Shown one piece after another: positions 16,987 through 25,766 of a stretch of DNA of 64,000 nucleotides. Position 1 is the stretch's first letter, and every line of letters begins with the position of its first letter. The translations under genes and the position numbers were made by a program. The DNA is taken from contig NZ_JARPVX010000006.1 of the NCBI RefSeq assembly GCF_033947565.1, positions 68,706-132,705 of the forward strand, written 5' to 3'. The notes under the pieces are model-generated. The model did not search any database, had not been told where the DNA came from, and saw only the letters and a list, made by a program, of their open reading frames with translations. Source of the stretch: Lichenihabitans sp033947565 (GTDB taxonomy: Bacteria > Pseudomonadota > Alphaproteobacteria > Rhizobiales > Beijerinckiaceae).

Positions 16987-17571
16987 TCAGATCATCGAAT
17001 CGACCGTGCGAAACAACGCATAAAGAAAACTGGCGCTGAGGGCCGCCCCGATGGCGCCTGCCACGACACCGAACGACACCAGCAACCCGTCACGTTCCAC
17101 CTGGCCGAGTCCGACGAGGCAGACCGCGATGCCATAGGGCACCTGGCCCACGAAGGGCGCCGCGAACAACATGCCGATGGCCAGCAGCATCAGCAACAAA
17201 CCACTCAGGATGGCGCCGGTTCGGGCTTCGAACAGGTTCAGGCGCGGCTGCGACCAGCGCTCGAGCCGCGCCACGTAGGGCAGGGCGCGGCCGACGGCGC
17301 GCAACAGCTCGGCGCGGGGCACGGAGCCGCGCAGCAAGCGGTGCGGCAGCCACGGGGCAGGACGCAGGATCGCCATCTGAACCGCCACCACGATCAGGGC
17401 CACGGCGGACAAGGCCGGGATGGGCGGCGGCATCGGCAGGCAGTTCGGCAGCCCGAGCAACACCACCAGCAGCGCGAACGACCGGTCGCTCAACGCGCCG
17501 AAGATCGTTCGCACCGGGATGCGCTCCCCGGGCTCTGCCGCCAGCGCCGTGAGCACCTGAGACATGCGCAT
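16987..17571 (-). CDS. ExoD family membrane protein
   Basis: 194 residues, PF06055 type: GERIPVRTIFGALSDRSFALLVVLLGLPNCLPMPPPIPALSA is the family signature, followed by VQMAILRPAPWLP and several hydrophobic helices. ExoD was linked to exopolysaccharide production and alkali tolerance in Sinorhizobium; its biochemical role is not known. It lies directly upstream of the antiporter gene (13 bases), so both may serve cation or pH balance. The start at 17565 (six bases in) is equally possible. Confidence 0.85.
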   Translation of the reverse strand: MRMSQVLTALAAEPGERIPVRTIFGALSDRSFALLVVLLGLPNCLPMPPPIPALSAVALIVVAVQMAILRPAPWLPHRLLRGSVPRAELLRAVGRALPYVARLERWSQPRLNLFEARTGAILSGLLLMLLAIGMLFAAPFVGQVPYGIAVCLVGLGQVERDGLLVSFGVVAGAIGAALSASFLYALFRTVDSMI

Positions 17572-18028
17572 CGAAACAGATCAGTTCCCGATTTCCGGTC
17601 GGGGTTCTAGCGGCTACGTCCAGGCCTGGGAAGCGCCATTGCTGCCAGATGAAAGAGGTGCAAGGCTGATCGGGTGGGGGAGTGAGACCGGTTCAGTCTT
17701 TCGCTTGCACGCGTCCAACCCTGGTTGGGGGCAGCCCACCGCCATCGCCGTCAGGGCGTCGTCACCAGGGCTCCACTTTGCGTTGCACCACAGCAAACCC
17801 ATCAGCGAAACCCGGTGTTGAAGAGCAGTTTGCGCCGCACGCAAAACAAATGTCAGCGTTGCTGTTCAAATCTTCAGTATGGGATGCCGCTAAGCGCCCG
17901 TGGCGACCGGTAAAGCGCAGTCACGGCGCATTCAACCTTTCGGCGATTGTAATCCTTTGCCTCGCCGACCCAAACGGTGTACCGGAACCAATTCGCCAAC
18001 GTGGCAGCAATTCTCTGACGAGTTCAGA
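17572..18028. other. Divergent intergenic region before dxs
   Basis: About 450 bases without a credible gene. It should contain the promoters for the ExoD-family gene and for dxs. A perfect short palindrome CCAACC-CT-GGTTGG lies at 17715-17728. An in-frame GTG at 17900 would extend Dxs by 43 residues, but that extension does not resemble the family. Confidence 0.4.
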
Positions 18029-19957
18029 ATGACCCCCAATACGCCGCTTCTCGACCGCATCAAAATCCCGAGCGATCTTCGACAGATGCCGGAATCCGAC
18101 TTGCGCCAGGTCGCGGACGAGTTGCGGTCCGAAACGGTCAGCGCCGTTTCGGTCACGGGCGGCCATCTCGGCGCCGGGCTCGGCGTCGTCGAGCTGACGG
18201 TCGCGCTGCATTACGTGTTCAACACCCCGGCCGACCGCATCATCTGGGACGTCGGGCATCAGGCCTATCCCCACAAGATCCTTACCGGGCGCCGCGACCG
18301 CATCCGCACGTTGCGTCAGGCCGGTGGTCTGTCGGGCTTCACCAAGCGTGCCGAAAGCGAATACGATCCGTTCGGCGCCGCGCATTCGTCCACCTCGATC
18401 TCGGCCGGCCTCGGCATGGCGGTGGCGCGCGACCTGTCGGGCGGCAACAATTCCGTGGTGGCGGTGATCGGCGACGGCTCGATGTCGGCCGGCATGGCCT
18501 ATGAGGCGCTGAACAACGCCGGATCGCTGCATTCGAAGCTCGTCGTCATCCTGAACGACAACGACATGTCGATCGCCCCGCCGGTCGGCGGCATGTCAGC
18601 CTATCTGGCGCGGCTCGTCAGCGGTGGCACCTACCGGTCGCTGCGCGACTTCGGCAAGCAGCTGGCTCAGCACCTGCCGCGCTTCTTCTACGAAAAGGCC
18701 AAGCGCACCGAGGAATATGCCCGCGGCTTCTTCACCGGCGGCACCTTGTTCGAGGAGCTCGGCTTCTATTACGTCGGCCCGATCGACGGCCACAACCTCG
18801 AGCACCTGCTGCCGGTGCTGAAGAATGTGCGCGACAGCGCCGCCGGCCCGGTGCTGATCCATGTCGTGACCAAGAAGGGCCACGGCTACGCGCCGGCCGA
18901 GGCGGCGTCGGACAAGTACCACGGCGTCAACAAGTTCGACGTCATCACCGGCACCCAGGTGAAGGCCAAGGCCAATGCGCCGGCCTATCAGCGGGTGTTC
19001 GGCGAAAGCCTCATCAAAGAGGCCGAGAAGGACGACAAGATCGTGGCCATCACGGCCGCCATGCCGTCCGGCACCGGGCTCGATCTGTTCGGCCAGGCCT
19101 TCCCGAAGCGCACCTTCGACGTCGGCATCGCCGAGCAGCATGCCGTCACCTTCGCGGCCGGCATGGCGACCGAAGGCTACAAGCCTTTTTGTGCCATCTA
19201 CTCGACCTTCCTGCAGCGCGGCTACGACCAGGTTGTGCACGACGTGGCGCTGCAGAACCTGCCGGTGCGTTTCGCGCTCGACCGGGCCGGCCTCGTGGGT
19301 GCCGACGGCCCCACCCATGCCGGCTCCTTCGATCTCGCCTATCTTGGGTGCCTGCCCAACATGATGATCATGGCGGCCGCCGACGAAGCCGACATGGTCC
19401 ACATGGTGGCCACCCAGGTGGCCTATAACGATGGGCCCTCGGCGTTGCGCTACCCGCGCGGCGAGGGCGTCGGCATGGAGATGCCGACCGTCGGCGTGCC
19501 GCTTGAGATCGGGGTGGGCCGCATCGTGCGTGACGGCGGCAAGCAGGTCGCCATCCTGTCGCTCGGCACCCGTCTCGCCGAAAGCCTGAAGGCGGCCGAA
19601 ACGCTGGCGAGCCACGGTCTGTCTACCACGGTGGCCGACGCCCGCTTCGCCAAGCCGCTCGACCGGGCGCTGATCCGCAAGCTCGCCGAAACTCACGACG
19701 TGCTGATCACGGTCGAGGAAGGCTCGGTCGGCGGTTTCGGCTCCTTCGTGCTGCACGCCCTGGCCGAAGATGGTCTGCTGGATGGTGGCCTGAAGGTGCG
19801 CGCGCTGACGTTGCCCGACACCTATATCGACCAGGACAAGCCGGAGCTGATGTATGCCGAGGCGGGGCTCGACGCGAAGGGTATCGTTGACACGGTGATG
19901 AAGGCGCTTGGCACTACCGAAGCCGCCGGAAAGCGCACGGGCGGGCAATCAGCCTGA
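18029..19957 (+). CDS. dxs: 1-deoxy-D-xylulose-5-phosphate synthase
   Basis: 642 residues. It condenses pyruvate and glyceraldehyde 3-phosphate, the first step of the MEP isoprenoid pathway, which also feeds the carotenoid operon near 54 kb. The thiamine-diphosphate site (GDGSMSAGMAYEALNNAG to NDNDMSI), the catalytic Glu region (GIAEQHAVTFAAGMA) and the DRAGLVGADGPTHAG loop are intact, as is GHLGAGLGVVELTVALH at the start. ATG 18029 gives the usual N-terminus (PLLDRIKIPSDLR). A tlyA-type methyltransferase gene follows at 29 bases, a common arrangement in alphaproteobacteria. Confidence 0.96.
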   Translation: MTPNTPLLDRIKIPSDLRQMPESDLRQVADELRSETVSAVSVTGGHLGAGLGVVELTVALHYVFNTPADRIIWDVGHQAYPHKILTGRRDRIRTLRQAGGLSGFTKRAESEYDPFGAAHSSTSISAGLGMAVARDLSGGNNSVVAVIGDGSMSAGMAYEALNNAGSLHSKLVVILNDNDMSIAPPVGGMSAYLARLVSGGTYRSLRDFGKQLAQHLPRFFYEKAKRTEEYARGFFTGGTLFEELGFYYVGPIDGHNLEHLLPVLKNVRDSAAGPVLIHVVTKKGHGYAPAEAASDKYHGVNKFDVITGTQVKAKANAPAYQRVFGESLIKEAEKDDKIVAITAAMPSGTGLDLFGQAFPKRTFDVGIAEQHAVTFAAGMATEGYKPFCAIYSTFLQRGYDQVVHDVALQNLPVRFALDRAGLVGADGPTHAGSFDLAYLGCLPNMMIMAAADEADMVHMVATQVAYNDGPSALRYPRGEGVGMEMPTVGVPLEIGVGRIVRDGGKQVAILSLGTRLAESLKAAETLASHGLSTTVADARFAKPLDRALIRKLAETHDVLITVEEGSVGGFGSFVLHALAEDGLLDGGLKVRALTLPDTYIDQDKPELMYAEAGLDAKGIVDTVMKALGTTEAAGKRTGGQSA

Positions 19958-19986
19958 GCGGTCGAGCCGCAGCAGCGCGGCTCGAC

Positions 19987-20694
19987 GTGTCCTTGGTGGA
20001 GGCCGGGTTCTTCGAGAGCCGGGCCAAGGCCCAGGAGGCCATCGCGGCCGGCCTCGTCGCCGTTGACGGCCGCGTGTTGCATCGTCCGAGCGATCGCGTG
20101 CCGCCCGGCGCCCGCCTGACGGCCACGGCGCCTCACCCTTGGGTGTCGCGCGGCGGCTTGAAGCTGGTGGCGGCCCTCGACGGGTTTGGCGTCAATCCGC
20201 GCGGCCGCACCTGCCTCGACATCGGCGCCTCGACGGGTGGCTTCACGGATGTGCTGCTCAGCCGCGGGGCCGCTCGCGTCCATGCGGTCGATGTGGGGCA
20301 TGGCCAATTGCATCCGCGCCTCAAGGCCGACCCGCGCGTCGAAGACCTGTCCGGCACCGATGCGCGGCAGCTGTCGGCTGCGATGTTTCCCGTAGGGCCC
20401 ACCCTGATCGTTTGCGATGCCAGCTTCATTTCCCTCGCCCTTGTGCTGCCGCCGGTGTTGCGGCTCGCGGCGCCCGGCGCCGCGCTGATCACGCTGGTGA
20501 AACCGCAATTTGAGGTCGGCAAGGGCCAGACCGACAAGGGCATCGTGCGCGACGACGAACAGCGGCAGGCCGTGTGCGCCCGTGTGGCCAGACTGGTCGA
20601 GGATCTGGGCTGGCGTCTCGGCGGCCTGCTGACGTCCCCGATCACGGGGCGCGACGGCAACGTCGAGTTCCTGCTGCATGCGACCGCGCCATGA
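19987..20694 (+). CDS. tlyA: TlyA family rRNA methyltransferase (S4 domain)
   Basis: 235 residues from GTG 19987. An S4 RNA-binding domain (residues 1-60, FFESRAKAQEAIAAGLVAVDGRV) precedes an FtsJ-like SAM-dependent methyltransferase domain (GGLKLVAALDGFG, CLDIGASTGGFTDVLL, KPQFEVG). Relatives 2'-O-methylate 16S and 23S rRNA. The conserved beginning of the S4 domain reads RLDV, but RLD lies just upstream of the GTG, which itself encodes the V, and no ATG, GTG or TTG in frame lies between it and the previous gene. So either three residues are lost or a non-standard start such as CTG at 19954 is used. Confidence 0.9.
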   Translation: MSLVEAGFFESRAKAQEAIAAGLVAVDGRVLHRPSDRVPPGARLTATAPHPWVSRGGLKLVAALDGFGVNPRGRTCLDIGASTGGFTDVLLSRGAARVHAVDVGHGQLHPRLKADPRVEDLSGTDARQLSAAMFPVGPTLIVCDASFISLALVLPPVLRLAAPGAALITLVKPQFEVGKGQTDKGIVRDDEQRQAVCARVARLVEDLGWRLGGLLTSPITGRDGNVEFLLHATAP

Positions 20695-21980
20695 GTGTCG
20701 AACACCTCGAGATCCTGCGGCTTGGCCAGCGCGGCGAGGGGGTCGCGGAAGCTTCGGTCGGCACCGTCTATCTGCCGTTCACGCTGCCGGGTGACGTCGT
20801 GGCGGCGCAGTTCGACAACGGCACCCTGCAGGGCGTCGATGTCGTGGTGCCGCGGGCCGACCGGCTTGCGCCCGTTTGCCCCTATTTCGGCACCTGTGGC
20901 GGCTGCGCCGTGCAGGCCTTGCCGGCCGAACCCTACCGGGCCTGGAAGCAGGATCTCGTGGCCGACGCCTTGCGGAAAGCCGGCCTGCCGGCCGTGGCGA
21001 CGCCGCTCGTCGAAGCCCATGGGGCGGGACGGCGACGCGCCACCTTCCATTCCCGTCTGCAGCCGACGCCCAACGTGCTGCGGGCGCCGGCCGTGAAGAC
21101 CGGCTTCATGCGGGCGCGCTCGCATGACCTCATCGATATCGCGGCCTGTCCGGTGCTGGCGCCCGAGCTCGACGGTGCCCTGCCGGCGGCGCGCCGCATC
21201 GCCGAGGCCCTGCAGAACGTCGGCAAGCCGCTCGACATCGTGGTGACCGCGACCGACACCGGACTCGACGTGGACCTGCGCGGCCTTGGCCCCCTGCAGG
21301 ACAGCGACCGCCGCAGGCTCGCCCTCATGGCGGCCGAGCTCGACCTCGCGCGCTTGTCGAACCACGGCGACGTGGTGCTGGAGCGGCGATCGCCTTCGCT
21401 GCGGATCGGCGTGGCGTCGCTGGTGCCGCCACCCGGGGCCTTTCTGCAGGCGGCGGCGCGCGGCGAGGCCGCCTTGGGCGATGTTGTGATGGCGGCGGTC
21501 GGCGGCGCCCGTAAGGTCGCCGACCTGTTCTGCGGCGTCGGCACCTTTGCGTTGCGCCTCGCCACGGTTGCGAGCGTCGTGGCGGTCGATCTCGAAGGGC
21601 CCGGCCTTGCGGCCTTGTCGCGGGCCGCGCGGCTGGCGCCCGGCCTCAAGGCCGTCTCGACCGAGGCACGCGACCTGTTCCGCCGCCCTCTGCATGTCGA
21701 TGAGTTGGCCGCCTTCGAGGCCGTGGTGTTCGATCCACCCCGCGCCGGCGCCCTGGCGCAGGCCGAGGCGCTTGCGGCCTCGGCCGTGCCCGTTGTGGTG
21801 GCGGTCAGCTGCAATCCGGTCACCTTCGCCCGCGACGCGGCTGTGCTGGTGGGGGGTGGCTACAGCCTCGAGCGGGTGGTGCCCGTCGATCAGTTCCTGT
21901 TCGCGTCCCATGTCGAGATGGTCGGCGTCTTCCGGCGGCCGAAGGCGACGACCCGCCCGAAGCGACGGCTGTTCGGCTGA
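20691..21980 (+). CDS. Class I SAM-dependent RNA m5U methyltransferase, RlmD/TrmA-like
   Basis: 429 residues. A short TRAM-like N-terminus (GEGVAEASVGTVYLPFTLPGDVV) is followed by an iron-sulfur cluster motif CPYFGTCGGC with another Cys at DIAACPVL, the SAM-binding region VADLFCGVGTFALRLA, and the catalytic Cys in VAVSCNPVTFARDAA. This is the m5U-forming RumA/TrmA family; which uridine is modified cannot be told. The ATG overlaps the stop of tlyA (ATGA), so two RNA methyltransferases are translationally coupled. Confidence 0.92.
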   Translation: MSVEHLEILRLGQRGEGVAEASVGTVYLPFTLPGDVVAAQFDNGTLQGVDVVVPRADRLAPVCPYFGTCGGCAVQALPAEPYRAWKQDLVADALRKAGLPAVATPLVEAHGAGRRRATFHSRLQPTPNVLRAPAVKTGFMRARSHDLIDIAACPVLAPELDGALPAARRIAEALQNVGKPLDIVVTATDTGLDVDLRGLGPLQDSDRRRLALMAAELDLARLSNHGDVVLERRSPSLRIGVASLVPPPGAFLQAAARGEAALGDVVMAAVGGARKVADLFCGVGTFALRLATVASVVAVDLEGPGLAALSRAARLAPGLKAVSTEARDLFRRPLHVDELAAFEAVVFDPPRAGALAQAEALAASAVPVVVAVSCNPVTFARDAAVLVGGGYSLERVVPVDQFLFASHVEMVGVFRRPKATTRPKRRLFG

Positions 21981-22093
21981 CGGCACGACGGCGTTCAGCA
22001 TGGCGTGCGGGTTAAGGACAGGGCGACCGCCGCTTCCTTTACTTAGCGACGCCTTGTCCCCATAGTTCGCGCGCCAAGTGCGAGGAGGCGAGT

Positions 22094-22393
22094 GTGCGTG
22101 TGCTGAAGGTCTTGTGTTTGGCCGTTGTTGCGGCTTCGGGCCTCGTGCAGGCTGCCGCGGCCAACGAGGGTGGGCTCGGATTCCAGCCGCCGGCTTTCTT
22201 CGCCGACCCGTTCCAGCCGGATCGCGTCAAGCCCTATGGTGCCGTGTGCCTGGCGCCACCGGCCGCCTGCGGGGTGCATTACGAATATCCGATCCGCGCC
22301 GGAAAACCCTGCTGGTGCCGCGACGGCGCTTTTGTCTACACGGGCGGCGTTACGCAGCCGCTGCATCCGGGCAGGCCTGTCTACAAGGACTGA
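22094..22393 (+). CDS. Small secreted protein, unknown
   Basis: 99 residues starting at GTG after a strong GAGGAGG. A signal peptide is clear (LKVLCLAVVAASGLVQAAA-AN). The mature part of about 76 residues has four cysteines (CLAPPAAC and CWC) and many Pro and Tyr, suggesting a small disulfide-stabilised periplasmic or surface protein. No family recognised. The DUF1491 gene follows 13 bases later. Confidence 0.7.
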   Translation: MRVLKVLCLAVVAASGLVQAAAANEGGLGFQPPAFFADPFQPDRVKPYGAVCLAPPAACGVHYEYPIRAGKPCWCRDGAFVYTGGVTQPLHPGRPVYKD

Positions 22394-22406
22394 GCGCCGC
22401 GACGCG

Positions 22407-22742
22407 ATGGCCCGCCTGCGCGCCGACTTCTGGGTCTCGGCTTACCTGCGCCGCTGCGGCGTCGAACTGATCCCCGCCATGCTGCGCCGCCGCGGTTCGC
22501 CCGAGGCCGGCGCCATTCTGGTCAAGCTCGACTTCCTCGACGGCACTGCCGCGCTTTACGGCCCCACGCCGCAAGCCGAGGTGGAGAACCGGGACGACGC
22601 CCGTAGCTTCGCCCGCATGCACAAGGCCGAGCGCCTCGACACACCCGACGCCGAGGCACGCCTGCGGCGTGAGATCGACTTCGACCCCGATCTATGGATC
22701 GTCGAGGTCGAAAGCCGGGAAGGGCGGACGCTGCTCGATTGA
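22407..22742 (+). CDS. DUF1491 family protein
   Basis: 111 residues. It matches the alphaproteobacterial DUF1491 family: ARLRADFWVSAYLRRC at the start, RRRGSPEAGAILVKLDFLDG in the middle, and DFDPDLWIVEVESREGR at the end. Function unknown. It is convergent with the M20 peptidase gene. Confidence 0.85.
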   Translation: MARLRADFWVSAYLRRCGVELIPAMLRRRGSPEAGAILVKLDFLDGTAALYGPTPQAEVENRDDARSFARMHKAERLDTPDAEARLRREIDFDPDLWIVEVESREGRTLLD

Positions 22743-22761
22743 GCGGCCTCCGCCGAAGCCC

Positions 22762-24144
22762 CTACAGCGTCAGCGCGTTGAGGATGCGGGCCCAGCTGCG
22801 GGCGCCCTTCTGGAACGAGGTGAGGTCGTATTTCTCGTTCGGCGAATGGATGCGGTCGTCGTCGAGCGCGAAGCCGATCATCAGCGTGTCCATCTTCAGG
22901 TCCTGCTTGAACGAGCCGACAATCGGGATGGAGCCGCCCGAGCCCGCCATCACGGGTTCCTTGTCCCATTCCTGATGCAGGGCCCGCTTGGCGCGGTTGA
23001 GCGCCTCGGACGAGAACGGCAGCGACAGCGCGGGGCTGGCGCCGTGGCTGATGAACTCCACCTTGCAATCGGCCGGCAGGCGTTCGCGCACGAAATCCCG
23101 GAAGGCATCGGCCACCTTGGCGGGGTTCTGCTTGCCGACGAGGCGGAACGACACCTTTGCGCTGGCCTTGGCGGGCAGCACGGTCTTCGAGCCGCTACCC
23201 TGGTAGCCGCCCTGGATGCCGTTCACGTCGCAGGTCGGCCGCGACCAGATCTTCTCGAGTACGCTGCGGTCTTGTTCGCCGGCGGCGACCGACAGGCCGA
23301 CGCCGCCGAGGAACTCGGCTTCATCGAACGGCAGCGTCTTCCATTGGTCGGCCACTTCGCGCGGCAGCTCCTCGACACCGTCGTAGAAGCCTTCGACCTG
23401 CACGCGGCCGTCCGTCCCATGCAGGTCGGCGATGATGCGGGCCAGAAGGTTGATCGGGTTGGTGGCGGCGCCGCCATACATGCCGGAATGCAGATCGCGA
23501 TTGGCAGCGGTGACCACCACTTCCTCGAGCACCAGGCCGCGCAGCATGGTGGTGACGGCGGGCGTGTCGCGGTCCCACATGCCCGTGTCGCAGACGAGCG
23601 CCAGATCGGCCTTCAGCTCCGCCTTGTTGTCGCTGAGGAAGGCCGGGAGGGACGGCGAACCGGTTTCTTCCTCGCCCTCGAACAGGATCGTCACGTCGCA
23701 CGGGAGGCCCCCGGTCTCGACAAAGCCGCGGCACGCCTCCACGAAGGTCATCAGCTGGCCCTTGTCGTCCGAGGCGCCGCGCGCCACGATCGCCTTGACG
23801 CCTTCGACCTCGGCCAGTTCGGGCGCAAAGGGGTCGCTGGCCCACAAGGCGCGCGGATCGACGGGTTGCACGTCGTAATGGCCGTAGAACAACACATGGG
23901 GAACGTCGCGGCGGGTCGATTTGGCATGAGCCAGCACCATTGGCCGCCCGGCCGTCGGCCGCACCGACGCCTTGAAGCCGAGGCCCGACAGTTCGTCAGC
24001 CAGATAGGTCGCGGCCTGCTCGCAGGCACCCGCATAAGCGGGATCGGTCGAGATCGACGGAATGCGCAACAGTTCGAACAGGCGGCCCAGCGCGGCGTCG
24101 CGGTTCTCGTCGATCTTGGCCAGAACGGCATCCATGGCGGCCAT
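22762..24144 (-). CDS. M20 family metallo-dipeptidase
   Basis: 460 residues. The metal and catalytic motifs of the M20/M25/M40 family are all present: FYGHYDVQPVDP (His and catalytic Asp), RGASDDKGQ (bridging Asp), LFEGEEETGSPS (general base Glu and ligand Glu) and the later His in the lid region. Length and GHYDVQP identify the long dipeptidase subfamily (PepV/CNDP-like), which hydrolyses dipeptides in the cytoplasm. ATG 24144 has AAGGAG at eight bases; the GTG three codons earlier sits inside that site. Confidence 0.93.
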   Translation of the reverse strand: MAAMDAVLAKIDENRDAALGRLFELLRIPSISTDPAYAGACEQAATYLADELSGLGFKASVRPTAGRPMVLAHAKSTRRDVPHVLFYGHYDVQPVDPRALWASDPFAPELAEVEGVKAIVARGASDDKGQLMTFVEACRGFVETGGLPCDVTILFEGEEETGSPSLPAFLSDNKAELKADLALVCDTGMWDRDTPAVTTMLRGLVLEEVVVTAANRDLHSGMYGGAATNPINLLARIIADLHGTDGRVQVEGFYDGVEELPREVADQWKTLPFDEAEFLGGVGLSVAAGEQDRSVLEKIWSRPTCDVNGIQGGYQGSGSKTVLPAKASAKVSFRLVGKQNPAKVADAFRDFVRERLPADCKVEFISHGASPALSLPFSSEALNRAKRALHQEWDKEPVMAGSGGSIPIVGSFKQDLKMDTLMIGFALDDDRIHSPNEKYDLTSFQKGARSWARILNALTL

Positions 24145-24267
24145 CGGGGACACTCCTTACGCTTCAACGTCTCGACGGCGTTGTAGCAAGGATGGCGCCG
24201 GGGGTTAAGGGAAGTCCGTCGCATGGCTGTCGTCAGCCTCGGCTGGGCCACGACAGGCCTCTTCAAA

Positions 24268-24292
24268 CGAAAAGGCCGCCCGGAGGCGGCCT
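24268..24292 (-). terminator. Rho-independent terminator of purC
   Basis: On the - strand AGGCCGCC-TCCG-GGCGGCCT is followed by TTTTCG: a perfect 8-bp GC-rich stem with a four-base loop and T-run, 13 bases after the purC stop. Confidence 0.85.
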
Positions 24293-24304
24293 GATCGGAT
24301 GGGC

Positions 24305-25099
24305 TTACTGCACCAGCTGCGGCCCGGGTGGCCGCGTGGCCTCGGTTTCCTGCATGATGCCGAGCCGGCGCGCCACCTCGCTATAGGCCTCGACGAGGCC
24401 GCCGAGGTCGCGGCGGAAACGATCCTTGTCGAGCTTGTTGCTCGACTTGATGTCCCACAGCCGGCACGAGTCGGGCGAAATCTCGTCCGCCACGACGATG
24501 CGCATCATGTCGCCTTCCCACAGGCGGCCGGTTTCCATCTTGAAGTCGACGAGCCGGATGCCGACGCCTAGGAAGACGCCCGACAGGAAGTCATTGACCC
24601 GGATGGCCAGCGCCATGATGTCGTCGATCTCCTGCGGCGCCGCCCAGCCGAAGGCCGTGATATGCTCTTCCGACACCATCGGGTCGTTGAGCTGGTCGTT
24701 CTTGTAGTAGAATTCGATGATCGAGCGCGGCAGCTGGGTGCCTTCCTCGATGCCGAGGCGTGTCGCCAGCGAGCCGGCCGCCACGTTGCGCACCACCACC
24801 TCGAGCGGGATGATCTCGACTTCCTTGATCAGCTGCTCGCGCATGTTGAGCCGCTTGATGAAGTGGGTCGGCACGCCGATGTTGTTGAGGTTCTGGAAGA
24901 CGTATTCCGAGATCCGGTTGTTCAGCACGCCCTTGCCGTCGATCACCTCATGCTTTTTGGCATTGAAGGCCGTCGCGTCATCCTTGAAGTGCTGGATCAG
25001 CGTCCCGGGCTCGGGGCCCTCGTAAAGGACCTTGGCCTTGCCTTCATAGATGCGGCGGCGGCGGTTCATGGGGATCAACCGTGGCTTGAGGAAATCCAT
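24305..25099 (-). CDS. purC: Phosphoribosylaminoimidazole-succinocarboxamide synthase (SAICAR synthetase)
   Basis: 264 residues. It joins aspartate to CAIR in purine synthesis. Signature parts are IYEGKAKVLYEGPEPGTLIQHFKDDATAFN (ATP/substrate), EVVVRNVAAGSL, and LVDFKMETGRL...EISPDSCRLWD. ATG 25099 has AGGAG about 13 bases upstream; an internal ATG at 25069 (beginning NRRRRIYEG) is a common family start and equally possible. It is transcribed away from the zeta inhibitor gene and ends at a strong terminator. Confidence 0.94.
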   Translation of the reverse strand: MDFLKPRLIPMNRRRRIYEGKAKVLYEGPEPGTLIQHFKDDATAFNAKKHEVIDGKGVLNNRISEYVFQNLNNIGVPTHFIKRLNMREQLIKEVEIIPLEVVVRNVAAGSLATRLGIEEGTQLPRSIIEFYYKNDQLNDPMVSEEHITAFGWAAPQEIDDIMALAIRVNDFLSGVFLGVGIRLVDFKMETGRLWEGDMMRIVVADEISPDSCRLWDIKSSNKLDKDRFRRDLGGLVEAYSEVARRLGIMQETEATRPPGPQLVQ

Positions 25100-25403
25100 G
25101 GATCGGCCTGAGCTCCTGTATAGATCTCTGCCCGCGACCGAAAAACGATCGCAGAAAGAGCGCATTGTCCGAGTGGCCGGTACGGCAGCCCGACCGCAAG
25201 GGCCGGACACGCCGCGCACCGAACCTATCCGATCCCGGATCGTGGCACAATGTGAGGCGCTGCCGACGTCGGCGACGCGTGCGCCTCCCGATTGATATGG
25301 TGAGCCCGCAGGCCCGGCGCAACGCGGGGCCGCCGTCCGCCACGTTGGCGATGGGCGAGCGGAGCTTTATGGTTCCCGCATCGGGGAACCAGGAACGGGC
25401 GCC

Positions 25404-25721
25404 ATGACGAGTTTCGACGAACGCGAACGCGCCTTCGAGATGCAATTCACGCATGAGGCCGACCTGCGGTTTCGCCGCCTGGCGCGTCGCAACAAGGCCC
25501 TGGCCTCGTGGATCTGCGATCGGACCGGCAAATCGGGCGCCGAGGCCGCCGCCTACCAGGAGCGTTTCCTGACCTTCGCCATGACGGCGAGCCACGAGGC
25601 CGCGGTGGCGGCCCGTGTGGCAGACGACCTCGCGGCTTCCGGCGTGCTGCTACCGCCAGCCGAGATCGCGGCCAAGATGGCGCATCTCGACGATGGCGCG
25701 GCCGCGCAGGATCACGCCTGA
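25404..25721 (+). CDS. ATP synthase F1 inhibitor, zeta subunit (DUF1476)
   Basis: 105 residues. It matches the alphaproteobacterial zeta subunit family: MTSFDERERAFEMQFTHEADLRFRR at the start, NKALASWICDRTGKSG, then helices ending in a DUF1476-type C-terminus. In Paracoccus this protein inserts its N-terminus into the F1 rotor and blocks ATP hydrolysis. A CCAGGAACG ribosome site precedes the ATG. The atp operon itself is not in this window, which is usual. Confidence 0.9.
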   Translation: MTSFDERERAFEMQFTHEADLRFRRLARRNKALASWICDRTGKSGAEAAAYQERFLTFAMTASHEAAVAARVADDLAASGVLLPPAEIAAKMAHLDDGAAAQDHA

Positions 25722-25766
25722 CCGCAGGCGGCCTCCCATGCTCTTTCTCACTTCCAGGCTTTCTTG

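Noticed and set aside
17715..17728. CCAACC-CT-GGTTGG palindrome upstream of dxs
   Set aside because: Short, no obvious relation to either promoter, and expected by chance in this much DNA; noted only in the intergenic entry.
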